Shown: positions 51,830-62,045, numbered from the stretch's first letter. The stretch: 64,000 nt of DNA from Thioclava sediminum (GCF_002020355.1 NZ_MPZV01000001.1:186001-250000); one strand, 5' to 3'. Notes: a model not told the origin generated them from the letters alone. A program made the numbers and translations.

Positions 51830-53395
51830 TCAGGCCTGGAACCCGCCCTTGAGGCGGTTCACGTCCCAGGGGTTCACGAGGTCTTTCGACACCCAGCCGT
51901 CGAGGTCGTATTCGCTCATGAAATTGTCGACGAGGCCGCGCATCATATCCAACTCGCCCGTGGCCTGAGCGGTGAACATGGTCTCCATGCGGATCGCTTC
52001 GTAGTTGCCCGCATAGTTGCTCTCGTAGAGCTCGTGACGGCCGCCGAATTCCGAGCCGATCGCGTCCCAGAGCAGCTTCAGCAGCTTCACCCGGTCGACC
52101 GCGACCATCCCGTTCGAGCCGCGCACGAAGCGGTCGAGATAGGGGCGCACGTCTTCCGATTGGAAATCGAGCGTCGAGGACGGCAGGTAGATCAGACCCG
52201 AGGCGACGTGGCGCTCGATCAGCTCCTTGATCCGGCTATAGGCCATCGGCGCGAAGACGCGATACGCCATCGCCGAGGACGATTTCGGCGCGAGATAGCC
52301 ATCGGTGCCGACCCAGTCGTCGGGGTTCATGACCATCGCGTCCGAGAGGCCCCAGAACAGGTTGCGCCAGCCGATCACCTCGCCCACCGCGGTTTGCGGG
52401 CCGCGGAAGCCGCCTGCCCCGGTCGCATCGAGCGCCTTCGAGAACAGACCCGCGATGAAGTCGAGCTTCACCGCAAGACGGGTGCAGCCATGCAGCGTGA
52501 AGCGCGGCGCGAAGCCGGACGCCGGGAAGAAGCCGTTCACCTTCTCAATATCGCCATAGAGGAACAGGTTCTCCCACGGCACGAGCACCTTGTCGAAAAC
52601 GAGGATCGCGTCGTTCTCATCGAGGCGCGAGGACAGCGGGTAGTCGAAGGGCGTGCCCATGACGGCGGCGTTGAGCTCGTAGGACGCGCGCGAGATCAGC
52701 TTCACGCCGGGGCTGTCCATCGGCGCGGTGAAGGTCAGCGCGAACTTCTTGTCTTTGATCGGCACGCCGTAATAGCCGATGAAGTTGTAATGTGTCAGCG
52801 CCGAGCCGGTTGCGACCACTTTCGCGCCAGACACCACGATGCCCGCATCGGTCTCCTTCTCGACCTGCATGAACACGTCGCCGGTCTCCTCAGCCGGCAG
52901 GTGACGGTCGATCGGCGGATTGATGATCGCGTGATTCCAGTAGTCGAGACGCTCCTGCGACTTGGCATACCAGTTTTTCGCGTTCTGCTCGTATTCTCCA
53001 TAATAGCCGGAATTCGCGCCCAGCGTGCCAAGGAAGGCCGCCTTGTAATCCGGGGCGCGCCCCATCCAGCCATTGGCGACGCGCTGCGTCTCGGCGATGG
53101 CGTCGCGGCCCGCGATCAGGTCTTCCTTCGTCTTCGCGCCCTTGAAGAACGGGTGCGTCCAGCCGCCCGAGCCGGTATCGGTGGGACGCCCGATCGTGTC
53201 CTTCTCGGCATGCAGCTTGTCATACCAGCGCGCCACCATGCGCGACGAGTTACGAAACGCGGGGTGCTTGGTCACATCCTTGACGCGCTCGCCATGGACA
53301 TAGACCTCACGGGCGTCCTGCAGGCTCGCGAGATATTCGTCACCGGTATAGGGGGTCGTGACGCCGCTTTGGGCGTCTTTCACTTGGTCTTTCAT
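51830..53395 (-). CDS. FADH2-dependent phenolic monooxygenase (HpaB/PheA family)
   Basis: A 521-aa enzyme of the 4-hydroxyphenylacetate 3-hydroxylase family, as judged from [27 protein letters not shown] and [17 protein letters not shown], and from length. Such oxygenases add an ortho OH to a phenol. The neighbours suggest the product is a catechol or hydroxyquinol. It heads the minus-strand operon with FAD synthetase and flavin reductase. The start at 53395 follows GAGGAGGAACC. The exact phenol is not readable. Confidence 0.87.
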   Translation of the reverse strand: MKDQVKDAQSGVTTPYTGDEYLASLQDAREVYVHGERVKDVTKHPAFRNSSRMVARWYDKLHAEKDTIGRPTDTGSGGWTHPFFKGAKTKEDLIAGRDAIAETQRVANGWMGRAPDYKAAFLGTLGANSGYYGEYEQNAKNWYAKSQERLDYWNHAIINPPIDRHLPAEETGDVFMQVEKETDAGIVVSGAKVVATGSALTHYNFIGYYGVPIKDKKFALTFTAPMDSPGVKLISRASYELNAAVMGTPFDYPLSSRLDENDAILVFDKVLVPWENLFLYGDIEKVNGFFPASGFAPRFTLHGCTRLAVKLDFIAGLFSKALDATGAGGFRGPQTAVGEVIGWRNLFWGLSDAMVMNPDDWVGTDGYLAPKSSSAMAYRVFAPMAYSRIKELIERHVASGLIYLPSSTLDFQSEDVRPYLDRFVRGSNGMVAVDRVKLLKLLWDAIGSEFGGRHELYESNYAGNYEAIRMETMFTAQATGELDMMRGLVDNFMSEYDLDGWVSKDLVNPWDVNRLKGGFQA

Positions 53396-53469
53396 GGTTC
53401 CTCCTCCATCAGGTCGGATGAACGAAAGACATGTCCGACCTGTCTCCTTCACGGTGCCGGAGCCGGGCT

Positions 53470-53485
53470 GATACCGAAAGGTATC
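53470..53485. promoter_or_regulatory. candidate IclR operator in the divergent promoter
   Basis: Inverted repeat GATACC-GAAA-GGTATC, with further ATACCG copies at 53491 and 53513, sits between the monooxygenase operon and the IclR gene. The same half-sites recur downstream at 54310-54325. Confidence 0.7.
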
Positions 53486-53554
53486 GACAAATACCGCGAC
53501 TTTTTCCGGCAATACCGGAATTCTGAGACCCGAAATCACCGCGGGAGGGTCCAG

Positions 53555-54301
53555 ATGAAGACATTACGCAAGGTGGGGGAGCTTTTGCGCCAGTTCACCG
53601 CCGCTCAGCCGGAGCATTCGGTCACGGATCTGTCGCGCGCGATCGGCAATTCCGTGAGCGGCACGCATGACCTTGTGAACGGGCTGGCGCGAATCGGATT
53701 GCTGCGAAAGGTCGAACGCGGGCGCTATCGGCTGGGCCCGCTGGTCGCGACGCTGAACCGCGCGCTGGAGGATAGCTCGGCGCTGACGGAGGCCGCGCGG
53801 CCCGTGCTGGCGGCGCTCTGGCGCGACTATGGCGAGACGCTGCACCTGACCTTGCACGATCACGGGCGGCTTCTGGTGCTCGACGCGCTGGAGGGCACGC
53901 AGGCACTGCGGGTCTCGCGCGAGGCGCTGGGGTCTTGGATCGCGCTGCATGACAGCCCGCCGGGGATGCTGCATCTGGCGCAGTTCTCCCCGGCCCAGCT
54001 CGACGAATATCTCGACCGGCACACAAGGCCCGGTTCGCGGCTGGAGGATCGCGCGCGCCTGCGCGCGGAGCTGGACGCGCTCGCACGCGACGGGTTCAAC
54101 GCGGGCGCGCCGAAGGACGAGGCGGATGTGATCTGCGTCTCGGCGCTGATCCGCGACCACATCGCCCAGCCCGTCGCGGTGCTGGTCATCTCGGTCCCCC
54201 GCTCGCGCCACGAGGTCCAGCCGCGCGCCTTCCGCAATATCGCCCTGGGCGCCGCGCGGACGATTTCCGAACGCCTGGGGTATGAACTTCGGCCAAACTG
54301 A
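53555..54301 (+). CDS. IclR family transcriptional regulator
   Basis: A 248-aa regulator with an N-terminal winged helix ([44 protein letters not shown]) and an IclR effector domain (about residues 75-245; [19 protein letters not shown]). It diverges from the monooxygenase operon and precedes the intradiol dioxygenase gene by 128 bp. IclR proteins such as PcaU and CatR-like regulators often govern aromatic catabolism. The start ATG 53555 follows GGGAGGGTCC. Confidence 0.88.
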   Translation: MKTLRKVGELLRQFTAAQPEHSVTDLSRAIGNSVSGTHDLVNGLARIGLLRKVERGRYRLGPLVATLNRALEDSSALTEAARPVLAALWRDYGETLHLTLHDHGRLLVLDALEGTQALRVSREALGSWIALHDSPPGMLHLAQFSPAQLDEYLDRHTRPGSRLEDRARLRAELDALARDGFNAGAPKDEADVICVSALIRDHIAQPVAVLVISVPRSRHEVQPRAFRNIALGAARTISERLGYELRPN

Positions 54302-54309
54302 ACCTTTGA

Positions 54310-54325
54310 GGTATTACAGGATACC
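54310..54325. promoter_or_regulatory. candidate operator before intradiol dioxygenase gene
   Basis: Half-sites GGTAT and ATACC flank TACAGG, just after the IclR stop. This shares the ATACC/GGTAT half-site of the divergent promoter, so the same regulator may bind. Confidence 0.55.
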
Positions 54326-54429
54326 GCGCACCCGTCTGGCCCAAGCCGCGTGCGCCATGCAAATCTCCCTTATCGAATTGAAGGCGCCGCCCGGAGGAGG
54401 GCCGCCCGCCGCATCCGAGGAGGAGACTT

Positions 54430-55299
54430 ATGCGCAACGTAACCGTGGATAATGTGACCGATGTGGTCATCGACTCGCTGGGCCAGCACGCCACGCTCGA
54501 GCCGCGCCAGCGCGAGATCATGGAAAGCCTGATCAAGCATCTGCACGGGTTCTGCAAAGACGTGAACCTGACCCATGACGAATTTCTCTATGCCTGCGAC
54601 TATCTGGGCCGCGCCGGTGCGCTGTGCTCGGACAAGCGTCAGGAATTCATCCTGCTGGGCGACATTCTCGGCGTCGAAGTTCTGGTCGACATGCTCTCGA
54701 ACCCGATCTCGGGCGACGAGACGGTCTCGACCGTGCTCGGGCCGTTCTTCCGCGAGAACGCTCCGGTGATGCCGAAAGGCGCCTCGACCGTTCAGAAGAA
54801 CTTCGAGGGTCAGGAAACCGTCTATGTCGAGGGCTATATCCGCGACAACAAGGGCAACCCGATCCCCGGCGCGATCATCGACGTCTGGGAAGACGCGCCG
54901 AACGGTCTTTACGAGAACCACGATCCCGATCAGCCCGAATACAACCTGCGCGGCCGCTTCGAGAGCGACGAGAACGGGCATTACGCCTTCGTCGCGATCC
55001 GCCCCGTGCCCTACCCGATCCCCGGCGACGAGACCGCGGGCGAGCTGATCCGTTACATGGGCCACCACTGCATGCGCCCGGGCCATATCCACATGATGGT
55101 CACGCGCGAGGGCTACCGCCCGCTGATCTCGCAGATCTACGACGCCGATAGCGACTATCTCGACAGCGACTCGGTCTTCGCCGTGAAAGAGGACCTGATC
55201 GGCAAGTTCGAGAAGGCGCCCGAAGGTTCGGACACCGATCTGGTTCTGCGCTTCGACTTCACGCTGGGCAATCAGGCTCAGGCGATGGCCGCGGAATGA
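54430..55299 (+). CDS. intradiol ring-cleavage dioxygenase (catechol/hydroxyquinol 1,2-dioxygenase family)
   Basis: A 289-aa nonheme Fe(III) dioxygenase. Ligands are visible as Tyr161 (NGLYENHD), Tyr195 (PVPYPIPGD), His219 and His221 (RPGHIHMMV). PVPYPIPGD and the RPGHIH context resemble hydroxyquinol 1,2-dioxygenases, but the next gene is a muconate cycloisomerase, which argues for catechol or a substituted catechol. I leave the substrate open. The start has GAGGAGGAG upstream. Confidence 0.9.
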   Translation: MRNVTVDNVTDVVIDSLGQHATLEPRQREIMESLIKHLHGFCKDVNLTHDEFLYACDYLGRAGALCSDKRQEFILLGDILGVEVLVDMLSNPISGDETVSTVLGPFFRENAPVMPKGASTVQKNFEGQETVYVEGYIRDNKGNPIPGAIIDVWEDAPNGLYENHDPDQPEYNLRGRFESDENGHYAFVAIRPVPYPIPGDETAGELIRYMGHHCMRPGHIHMMVTREGYRPLISQIYDADSDYLDSDSVFAVKEDLIGKFEKAPEGSDTDLVLRFDFTLGNQAQAMAAE

Positions 55300-55320
55300 T
55301 CCGAGTGGCGTAAAGAGTTC

Positions 55321-55344
55321 CCGGCGCCGCACGCGTGGCGCCGG
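55321..55344 (+). promoter_or_regulatory. intercistronic hairpin between dioxygenase and cycloisomerase genes
   Basis: Perfect 8-bp stem CCGGCGCC/GGCGCCGG with an 8-base loop, 21 bp after the dioxygenase stop. It lacks a T run, so partial termination or mRNA processing is more likely than a full stop. Confidence 0.55.
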
Positions 55345-55387
55345 ATTTACCTTGAAGACCAATGACATATTTCGAAGGACAGAGCCG

Positions 55388-56569
55388 ATGACTACGCCCG
55401 GCGTTGCGAAACTCGCAGATCATTTTCAGGGCGCGGACGCCCATGCGGGTCGCCAGATCGCGAAGATCGAGACTATGATCGTCGATTGCCCGACGACCCG
55501 GCGTCACAAGCTGTCCAACACGGAAATCAACTTCCAGTCCTATGTGATCGTGCGCGCCGAGCTGGCCGATGGATCGGTCGGCTGGGGCGAGGCATCGACG
55601 CTGGGCGGGCCCCGCTGGGCCGAGGAAAGCGTCGAGGCGATGAAGGCCAATATCGACACCTATCTCGCGCCCGCGCTGGCGGGTGCGAATGCGCTCGAGT
55701 TCGAGCTGAACGCCGCCAAGATGGCCAAGGCCGCGAGCCGCAACAACGCCGCGCGCGCCGCGGTGGATGCCGCGATTTACGATGCCGCCGGGCACTCGCT
55801 AGATCTGCCGGTCGCGGTCCTGATGGGGGGCGCGGTGCGCGACAAGATCGAGGTGATCTGGGCGCTGGCCTCGGGCGATGCCGATCAGGAGATCGAGGAA
55901 GCCAACCGCAAATTCGAGGCGCGCGAGCATCGCCGCTTCAAGATCAAGCTGGGCTTCAACACACCCGATCAGGACATGATCCGCCTGCGCAAGATCGTCT
56001 CGGCGCTGGAGGGCAAAGCCACCGAGATCATCGTCGACGTCAATCAGGGCTGGACCGAAGCGGTCGCGATCCGCTACCTGCCGCAGCTGGCCGAAATGGG
56101 TGTCTCGCTGATCGAACAGCCGCTGCGCCCCGGCCTGATTGCGGCCACCGCGCGCGTGGCCGCGCGCGCCGCGATCCCGATCATGGTAGACGAGGCCGCC
56201 TTCACCGGCCCCGATATTATCGCCAACGGCATCGCTGCAGCCGGTTCCGTCTATTCGCTGAAACTGGTGAAATCGGGCGGGCTGAATGAAATCAAGCGCG
56301 CCGCCGGGATCGCGCAGGCCTGCGGGATGGAGCTGTATGGCGGCTGCCTGATCGAAAGCGGCATCGGCGCCGCGGCGCATCTTGCCGTGTTCTCCACCCT
56401 GCCCCGACTCGAATGGGGCTGCGAGCATTTCGGCCCGAAAATCCTGAAAACGGACCTCACCGGCGGCGAGATCCGCTTTGCCGATTTCCACGTCCATTGC
56501 CCGACCGGCCCCGGCCTCGGAATCACGGTGAACGAGGACGTGCTGGCCTCCGTCGCGCGGAAAGGCTGA
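55388..56569 (+). CDS. muconate cycloisomerase (enolase superfamily)
   Basis: A 393-aa enzyme of the muconate-lactonising subgroup. It has the catalytic RFKIKLGF pair of Lys, metal ligands in IIVDVNQGW, LIEQPL and VDEAAF, and a second Lys in YSLKLVKSGG. It would cyclise cis,cis-muconate from intradiol cleavage to a muconolactone. No muconolactone isomerase or enol-lactonase is in the window. An AAGGACAGAG site precedes ATG 55388. Confidence 0.9.
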   Translation: MTTPGVAKLADHFQGADAHAGRQIAKIETMIVDCPTTRRHKLSNTEINFQSYVIVRAELADGSVGWGEASTLGGPRWAEESVEAMKANIDTYLAPALAGANALEFELNAAKMAKAASRNNAARAAVDAAIYDAAGHSLDLPVAVLMGGAVRDKIEVIWALASGDADQEIEEANRKFEAREHRRFKIKLGFNTPDQDMIRLRKIVSALEGKATEIIVDVNQGWTEAVAIRYLPQLAEMGVSLIEQPLRPGLIAATARVAARAAIPIMVDEAAFTGPDIIANGIAAAGSVYSLKLVKSGGLNEIKRAAGIAQACGMELYGGCLIESGIGAAAHLAVFSTLPRLEWGCEHFGPKILKTDLTGGEIRFADFHVHCPTGPGLGITVNEDVLASVARKG

Positions 56570-56573
56570 GCCG

Positions 56574-57209
56574 ATGCCGATCCTGCACTGGTCCCCGCGC
56601 TCGCCCTACGTCCGCAAAGCGATGGTCGCGCTGCATGAGAAAGGTCTGGCCGATAAGGTCGAGACCGTGCGCACCCATGCCGATCCGATGATCCCGCATG
56701 AGGGGCTGATGGCGATCAACCCGTTATCGAAGATCCCGACGCTGGAGCTGGAAGACGGCCGCGTGCTGTTCGACAGCCATGTGGTCTGCGAATGGGCAGA
56801 TCTGGAAAGCGCGGACGGCCCGCAGCTTTTCCCCGCCGATCCCGCCGCGCGGCTCGAGGCCGAGCGCGACGAGGCGCTGGGAACGGGTCTTCTGGACGTG
56901 GCGCTGCCGTGGCTGGTGGAGCTGAAGATGCGGCCCGAGGAACAGCGGTCCGAGCAGATGCTCGCCGTCTACCGGACCAAGATGAACCGGGTTGCGGATT
57001 GGCTGGAAGGTCATGCCGCGCGACTGACCCAGCGGCCCTTCGACATTGGCCATCTCAGCATCGGCGTCGCGCTGTGCTATCTCGATTTCCGCTTCGAGGG
57101 AGAGGGCTGGCGCGAGGGCCGTCCGGCGCTGGCGGAATGGCACGCGGGCTTTGCCGAACGCCCCTCCGTGCAGGCCACGACCTTCCGCGACGACCCGCGC
57201 CCAACTTAA
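56574..57209 (+). CDS. glutathione S-transferase family protein
   Basis: A 211-aa GST. The N-terminal thioredoxin fold starts MPILHWSPRSPYVRKAM, with Ser/Pro in the active site, and contains NPLSKIPTLELEDGR and the DSHVVCEW glutathione-binding segment. The C-terminal helical domain follows. It lies 4 bp after the cycloisomerase, so it belongs to the same operon, where it may handle reactive ring-cleavage products or isomerise maleyl-type intermediates. Confidence 0.88.
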   Translation: MPILHWSPRSPYVRKAMVALHEKGLADKVETVRTHADPMIPHEGLMAINPLSKIPTLELEDGRVLFDSHVVCEWADLESADGPQLFPADPAARLEAERDEALGTGLLDVALPWLVELKMRPEEQRSEQMLAVYRTKMNRVADWLEGHAARLTQRPFDIGHLSIGVALCYLDFRFEGEGWREGRPALAEWHAGFAERPSVQATTFRDDPRPT

Positions 57210-57236
57210 CGCATCACTTGAACTTCGCGCCACAAC

Positions 57237-58124
57237 CTACTGTTTACGCGCGAATTTACGCGTCACCTCAAGGAAGTGCATCACCTGCGGCGCGCGATTG
57301 TCGAGCCGCGCATGCACGGTCAGGCCGGTCCCCGGATTATAGCCCTTATAGGGCCGGAAGATCACGCCGGGGCGCTGCGTGCGCGACACCGATTGCGGCA
57401 CCACGGCGATCCCCACGCCCACGGACACAAGGCTGATCGCAGATTGAAAATCCTGCGCAAGATCGACCGCCTTCGGCTTGAACCCTTCGCGCGCGCAGAT
57501 ATCGAGCACGACATCGGCATAGCTGGGCCGGGGCTTGCGCGGATAGAGCACGAAGGTCTTATCGGCGAGATCGGCGAAATGGATCTCGGCGCGGGCGCCG
57601 AGGTCGGAATTGTCGGGCAGCGCGAGGATCAGCGGCTCGGTGCAGAGCGGCTCGCGGCGGAACTCCTCGTCGTCGAGGATCGGGCGCGCCACCGCGATGT
57701 CGATCTCGCGGCTGACCAGCGCGGTGTGCAGCTCGGCATTGTTCATCGCCGAGAGCTGCAGCTCGACCTCCGGGTAGAAGGAGCGGTAGGACTTGATCAG
57801 CGTCGGCAGCACCCCATGCGAGGCTGATCCGACAAAGGCGATCCGCAGCCGCCCGCCCGCACCGGAGCCCACCATCTTCGTCTCGCGATAGGCCGCATCC
57901 AGCCGCTCGAGCAATTGCCGCGCGTGATCCTGCAGCACCTCGCCCGCCTGAGTCAGCCGGATCTGGCTGCGCGAACGGTCGAAAAGCTGCACCTCCAGCT
58001 CGGCCTCCAACGCCGCAATCTGGCGCGACAGCGGCGGCTGCGCGATATCGAGCCGGTTCGCCGCGCGTCCGAAATGCAATTCCTCGGCCACCGCGAGGAA
58101 ATATTTGAGCCGCTTGAAGTCCAT
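57237..58124 (-). CDS. LysR family regulator (CatR/BenM-like)
   Basis: A 295-aa regulator. The HTH is MDFKRLKYFLAVAEELHFGRAANRLDIAQPPLSRQIAALE and the effector domain follows residue 90. This N-terminal sequence is typical of the CatR/CatM/BenM/CbnR group, which senses muconates. The start at 58124 has GGGAGGAGG upstream. It is convergent with the GST gene and lies downstream of a porin gene on the same strand. It is a candidate activator for the ortho-pathway genes. Confidence 0.9.
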   Translation of the reverse strand: MDFKRLKYFLAVAEELHFGRAANRLDIAQPPLSRQIAALEAELEVQLFDRSRSQIRLTQAGEVLQDHARQLLERLDAAYRETKMVGSGAGGRLRIAFVGSASHGVLPTLIKSYRSFYPEVELQLSAMNNAELHTALVSREIDIAVARPILDDEEFRREPLCTEPLILALPDNSDLGARAEIHFADLADKTFVLYPRKPRPSYADVVLDICAREGFKPKAVDLAQDFQSAISLVSVGVGIAVVPQSVSRTQRPGVIFRPYKGYNPGTGLTVHARLDNRAPQVMHFLEVTRKFARKQ

Positions 58125-58143
58125 TCCCACGCCTCCTCCCGTT

Positions 58144-58160
58144 GATACCATATAGGTCAT
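58144..58160. promoter_or_regulatory. imperfect palindrome upstream of the LysR gene
   Basis: GATACC and GGTCAT flank ATATA, an imperfect inverted repeat just upstream of the LysR gene. The GATACC half matches the half-sites near the IclR gene. Confidence 0.45.
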
Positions 58161-58239
58161 AACGGAACCCTCCTCACTATCGCAAAAGGTATTGGATAAT
58201 GCCGGGCACGAATGAGGGCTCGCGCCCGGCCGGGGAGGA

Positions 58240-59109
58240 TCAGAAGACCTTCAGGAAACGCAGCTCCGCGACCACGTCGTTACGGAACCCGCCATCGCTG
58301 TTCACGTCCTTCGCCAGCATCCCCTGCACCTGGACGGTCGGGGTGACGAAAGTATTGGCATAAAGGCGGAGCTGATCGCGCTCGGTGCGCTGGCCGGTAT
58401 CGGCGCCGCCCACCTTGATCTTGCCGCCACGCTGCGAGGACAGGCCGAAGGAGACGGAGGTTTTCTGGCCGAATTGCTTGCGCAGATAGGCCTGAACCTG
58501 CGTGGCGGGGCTGCGCTCGATCTTCTGGCCGCTCTCCGTGTGGTCCATCGTGACCGCCACATCGGCCATCGCGTCGAAATAGAGCCCCTGCCCGAGCCCC
58601 TGAATGAACCCGATCTGCGGCGTCAGAGTCCACGTCCCAGAGCCCGCGCTGACCTTCGCCGCGTCATACCGCCCCGTGGGCGCGGTCACGAAGGCGGTCA
58701 CGCCCAGCGTGGTTCCGGTCTCGGGGTTCGCCGGCTGTACCGGCCAGACCGAGAAGCCCAGCGTCAGATCGCCCACGCCCGATTTGGTCGGCATATCCCC
58801 ACCGCCGATGCGCGCGGTGTCGAAATTCACGAGCGGCAGCACGGCCTGATAGAGCGCGGGCATCCCGAAGGCTTCGGAATAATGCAGCCCGCGCAGGACC
58901 ATCACATTCACCTTGGCCTTGCTGTCGGGCACCTTGGTCCCGCCGAGCTCGAACGTATCGGCGCTTTGATGCTGCAGATAAAGCAGCCCGATATTCGTGC
59001 CGGGCGGCAGGATGTTGTAATCCCCCGGAGCCACGTCGATGGCATGGGCCGGCAATGCGGCAAGCGACATCAGCGCGCTCAAAGCGAGCGCGGCGCGTTT
59101 CAGTTTCAT
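58240..59109 (-). CDS. outer-membrane transporter, phenol MetA-pathway family
   Basis: A 289-aa exported beta-barrel protein of the family found in phenol meta-pathway operons. The signal peptide ends at PAHA (about residue 23), then IDVAPGDYNILPPGTNIGLLYLQHQSA begins the mature protein. Alternating strands continue to a C-terminal Phe (RFLKVF), as for outer-membrane insertion. It probably lets aromatic substrates cross the outer membrane. It lies between the LysR and aldolase genes on the same strand. Confidence 0.87.
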   Translation of the reverse strand: MKLKRAALALSALMSLAALPAHAIDVAPGDYNILPPGTNIGLLYLQHQSADTFELGGTKVPDSKAKVNVMVLRGLHYSEAFGMPALYQAVLPLVNFDTARIGGGDMPTKSGVGDLTLGFSVWPVQPANPETGTTLGVTAFVTAPTGRYDAAKVSAGSGTWTLTPQIGFIQGLGQGLYFDAMADVAVTMDHTESGQKIERSPATQVQAYLRKQFGQKTSVSFGLSSQRGGKIKVGGADTGQRTERDQLRLYANTFVTPTVQVQGMLAKDVNSDGGFRNDVVAELRFLKVF

Positions 59110-59183
59110 GGATTTCCTCCCTTCGCGTTTCTCTGGTCCGGTCGCTCCGGGCGTCAGGGCTCCTCTTCCCCTACCCGGTCCGG

Positions 59184-59218
59184 CTTTCCGCGCGCCGTTG
59201 GGACCGACGCGCGGAAAG
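59184..59218 (-). terminator. hairpin after the meta-pathway operon
   Basis: Perfect 11-bp stem CTTTCCGCGCG/CGCGCGGAAAG with a 13-base loop, 7 bp after the aldolase stop. It lacks a clear T run, so termination may be partial and the porin gene may be read through. Confidence 0.65.
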
Positions 59219-59225
59219 GGTCTCG

Positions 59226-60302
59226 TCAGGCGCTCTCCTTCAGCAGGCCGCGCTGGCGGGCCATGGTCATCGCCGTGTCCTGGATCATGTCTTCCTGACC
59301 GCCGATCATCTTCTTGCGGCCCAGTTCGACAAGGATGTCGCGCGCCGGGATGCCGAAGCGCTCGCCTGCGCGTTTCGCGGGCAGCAGGAAGGTCGAATAG
59401 ACCCCGGCAAAGCCCAGCGTCAGCGCCTCGCGGTCGGCGCGCACGACGTGATCCGTGAACGGGACCACAACATCCTCGGCCAGATCCATCAGCGCGAAGG
59501 TATCCGAGCCCGTCTCGATCTCCATCCGGTCGCAGACGGCGGCCAGCACCTCGATCGGCGCATTGCCTGCGCCTGCGCCAAGCCCCGCCAGCGAGGCATC
59601 GATCCGCGTCGCGCCCGCGCCGATAGCGGCGATGGAGTTCGCGATGCCGAGGCCGAGATTGTGGTGGCCGTGGAAGCCGATCTCGGTCTCCGGTTTCAGC
59701 GCATCGCGCATCATCGAGATCGCATGGGTGACCTCATGCGTCAGCATCGCGCCCGCGGAGTCCGTGACATAGACGGTGTTGGCGCCATAGCTCTCCATCA
59801 GGAGCGCCTGTTCGGTCAGCCCTTCGGCCGAGTTCAGATGCGACATCATCAGGAAACCGCTCGCATCCATCCCGAGCTTGCGCGCGAAGGCGATATGCTG
59901 CGGCGAGGTGTCGGCCTCGGTGCAATGGGTCGCCACATGGACCGAGCGCGCACCGCACTGATAGGCCTCTTCGAGCTCTTTCATGGTGCCCAGACCGGGG
60001 ATCAGCAGCACCGAAATTACCGCCTGCTTCACCACCTCGGCCACCGCCGAGATATATTCCGCGTTGGACGCCAGCGCGCGGCCATGCTGGATCGAGTTGC
60101 CACCCAGACCCGCGCCATGGGTGACCTGCATGTAAGGCACGCCCGCCGCGTCCAGCCCCTTGGCGATCTTCACCATCATCTCGACCGGAATCTGCTCGCG
60201 CTTGGCATGCATCCCGTCGCGCAGGGACATGTCGTGCAGCTTGACCTTGCGGCCCTCGAGGCCGGATTTCACTTTCTGTTGGATCACGCTCTCTGAGGTC
60301 AT
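59226..60302 (-). CDS. dmpG: 4-hydroxy-2-oxovalerate aldolase
   Basis: A 358-aa DmpG/MhpE-type aldolase. [16 protein letters not shown] (about residues 22-37) holds the metal Asp and catalytic residues, and [15 protein letters not shown] has the metal His pair. It splits 4-hydroxy-2-oxovalerate into pyruvate and acetaldehyde, and forms a channelling complex with the acylating acetaldehyde dehydrogenase encoded directly upstream (4-bp overlap). This is the final carbon-cleavage step of catechol meta-cleavage. Confidence 0.94.
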   Translation of the reverse strand: MTSESVIQQKVKSGLEGRKVKLHDMSLRDGMHAKREQIPVEMMVKIAKGLDAAGVPYMQVTHGAGLGGNSIQHGRALASNAEYISAVAEVVKQAVISVLLIPGLGTMKELEEAYQCGARSVHVATHCTEADTSPQHIAFARKLGMDASGFLMMSHLNSAEGLTEQALLMESYGANTVYVTDSAGAMLTHEVTHAISMMRDALKPETEIGFHGHHNLGLGIANSIAAIGAGATRIDASLAGLGAGAGNAPIEVLAAVCDRMEIETGSDTFALMDLAEDVVVPFTDHVVRADREALTLGFAGVYSTFLLPAKRAGERFGIPARDILVELGRKKMIGGQEDMIQDTAMTMARQRGLLKESA

Positions 60303-61216
60303 TGTGCCGGCTCCAGTTTTTTGAGTTCCATCGACCCGTCGAGGATCCGTTCGGCGAACATCTCGGCGGTGCGTGCCGCCGCCGCCGTCATGATGTCGAG
60401 ATTGCCCGCATAGGTCGGCAGGTAGTCGCCTAGCCCTGCGACCTCCATGAAGACCGCGACGCGATTGCCGTCGAAATCGGGGCCGTTCACCAGCTTGTAG
60501 CCGGGGACGTATTTCTGGACCTGCGCGATCATATCCTTCACCGATCTGGTGATCGCCTCCCGGTCCGGCTCGCCCTCGACCTCGCAATAGATCGTGTTGC
60601 GCATGATCATCGGCGGATCGGCGGGGTTGATGATGGCGAGCGCCTTGCCCTTCTTCGCCCCGCCCACCTTCTCGATCGCGTTCGAGGTGGTGAAGGTGAA
60701 TTCATCAAGGTTCGCCCGCGTGCCCGGCCCGATGGATTTCGAGGAAAGCGAGGCGATGATCTCGGCATATTCGACCGATTGCACCGCGCCCACGGCCGAG
60801 ACGATCGGGATCGTCGCCTGACCCGCGCAGGAGATCATGTTGACGTTCATCGGCGTCGCTTTCGCCAGATCGCCGAGGTTCACCGGCGGCACGCATAAGG
60901 GGCCGATCGCGGCAGGCGTCAGGTCGACCATGAACACGCCCAACTCGTTGAGCTTGCGCGAGTTTTCCGCATGGACATAGGCCGAGGTCGCGTCGAAGGC
61001 GATCTGGATACCGTCTGCCTCGACATGGGGCAGCAGCCCGTCGACGCCCTCATGGGTGACCTTCAGCCCTTTGTCCCTGGCGCGCTTGAGGCCGTCGGAA
61101 TTGGGGTCGATGCCGACCATCCAGACCGGCTCGAGCACGTCCGAGCGCAGCAGCTTGAACATCAGGTCGGTGCCGATATTGCCCGACCCGATCAGGGCAC
61201 ATTTGATCTTGTTCAT
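60299..61216 (-). CDS. dmpF: acetaldehyde dehydrogenase (acylating)
   Basis: A 305-aa enzyme with an N-terminal NAD fold ([19 protein letters not shown]) and catalytic Cys130 in [13 protein letters not shown]. It converts acetaldehyde and CoA to acetyl-CoA using NAD. It overlaps the aldolase gene by 4 bp, as in the dmpFG pair, so the reactive aldehyde can be passed through the complex. Confidence 0.94.
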   Translation of the reverse strand: MNKIKCALIGSGNIGTDLMFKLLRSDVLEPVWMVGIDPNSDGLKRARDKGLKVTHEGVDGLLPHVEADGIQIAFDATSAYVHAENSRKLNELGVFMVDLTPAAIGPLCVPPVNLGDLAKATPMNVNMISCAGQATIPIVSAVGAVQSVEYAEIIASLSSKSIGPGTRANLDEFTFTTSNAIEKVGGAKKGKALAIINPADPPMIMRNTIYCEVEGEPDREAITRSVKDMIAQVQKYVPGYKLVNGPDFDGNRVAVFMEVAGLGDYLPTYAGNLDIMTAAAARTAEMFAERILDGSMELKKLEPAQ

Positions 61217-61238
61217 CTTGAACCTCCTTGGCTCGGGG

Positions 61239-62045
61239 TCACTCGGTGAAAGTGACCGTGATCGAGCCCATCTCGTAAAATCTCGCGGTGATGGAATCGC
61301 CGGGTTTGACGGCCACGGCGGCGGTGATCGCGCCGGCCATCACGAAGCTGCCCGCGGGCAGCACCTCGCCCATGTCATCGAGAACGCCGACCAGCATCGC
61401 GATCGCCTCGGCGGGGTGTCCCAGCACCTCGGCGCCCGCGCCGATCTGGGCGATCTCGCCGTTATGTTCGAGCACCACACCCACGGTCCGCAGATCGAGC
61501 GCATCGGGCCGGATCATCCGCCCGCCCGGCACATAGCGGGCCGAGCTGGAATTATCGGCGAGCACCGATTCCAGATCGAACTTGAACCCGGTGAAGCGAC
61601 TGTCGATCACCTCCAGCGCGGGCTGGACGTAATCGGTGGCGGCCAGCACGTCTTCTCGGGTGACCTTGCCCGACAGCTCCTTGTTGGTGACAAAAGCGAT
61701 CTCGGCCTCGACGCGCGGGTGGATCATGTCACTGACGGTGATCTTCGAGTTCGCCGGACGCTCCATCGCATCGGTCAGGAAGCCCACGCCGGGGGTCGAG
61801 ACGCCCATCTGCGCCATTTTCGGCTTGGAGGTCAGCCCAGCTTTCCAGCCGATCACCCGCTCGCCTTTCTTCTCCAGATTGCGCCGCAGCGCGGTCTGGA
61901 CGCGATAGGCGTCGGCGATGGTCAGATCGGGGTAATCCTCGGTCAGCTTACGGATCGGCACCGCGTAGCGCTGCGCGGTCTCGACGCGCTCAGCCATGCG
62001 GATAATCGCTTCCTCATCGACGGTCTTCGGTTGATCGAGGCTCAT
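61239..62045 (-). CDS. dmpH: 2-oxo-3-hexenedioate (4-oxalocrotonate) decarboxylase
   Basis: A 268-aa member of the hydratase/decarboxylase family. [24 protein letters not shown] is the conserved family centre, EAEIAF and the following segment supply metal ligands, and [28 protein letters not shown] is near the C terminus. The metal-dependent reaction gives 2-oxopent-4-enoate, used by the hydratase encoded directly before it (4-bp overlap). The two proteins are homologous and in other species form a complex. Confidence 0.9.
   Translation of the reverse strand: MSLDQPKTVDEEAIIRMAERVETAQRYAVPIRKLTEDYPDLTIADAYRVQTALRRNLEKKGERVIGWKAGLTSKPKMAQMGVSTPGVGFLTDAMERPANSKITVSDMIHPRVEAEIAFVTNKELSGKVTREDVLAATDYVQPALEVIDSRFTGFKFDLESVLADNSSSARYVPGGRMIRPDALDLRTVGVVLEHNGEIAQIGAGAEVLGHPAEAIAMLVGVLDDMGEVLPAGSFVMAGAITAAVAVKPGDSITARFYEMGSITVTFTE

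Noticed and set aside
50680-53395. 4-hydroxyphenylacetate degradation (hpaBC) as the precise function
   Set aside because: No other hpa gene (hpaD, E, F, G, H, I) in homoprotocatechuate form is present, and the neighbours fit catechol routes better. Only the family name is kept.
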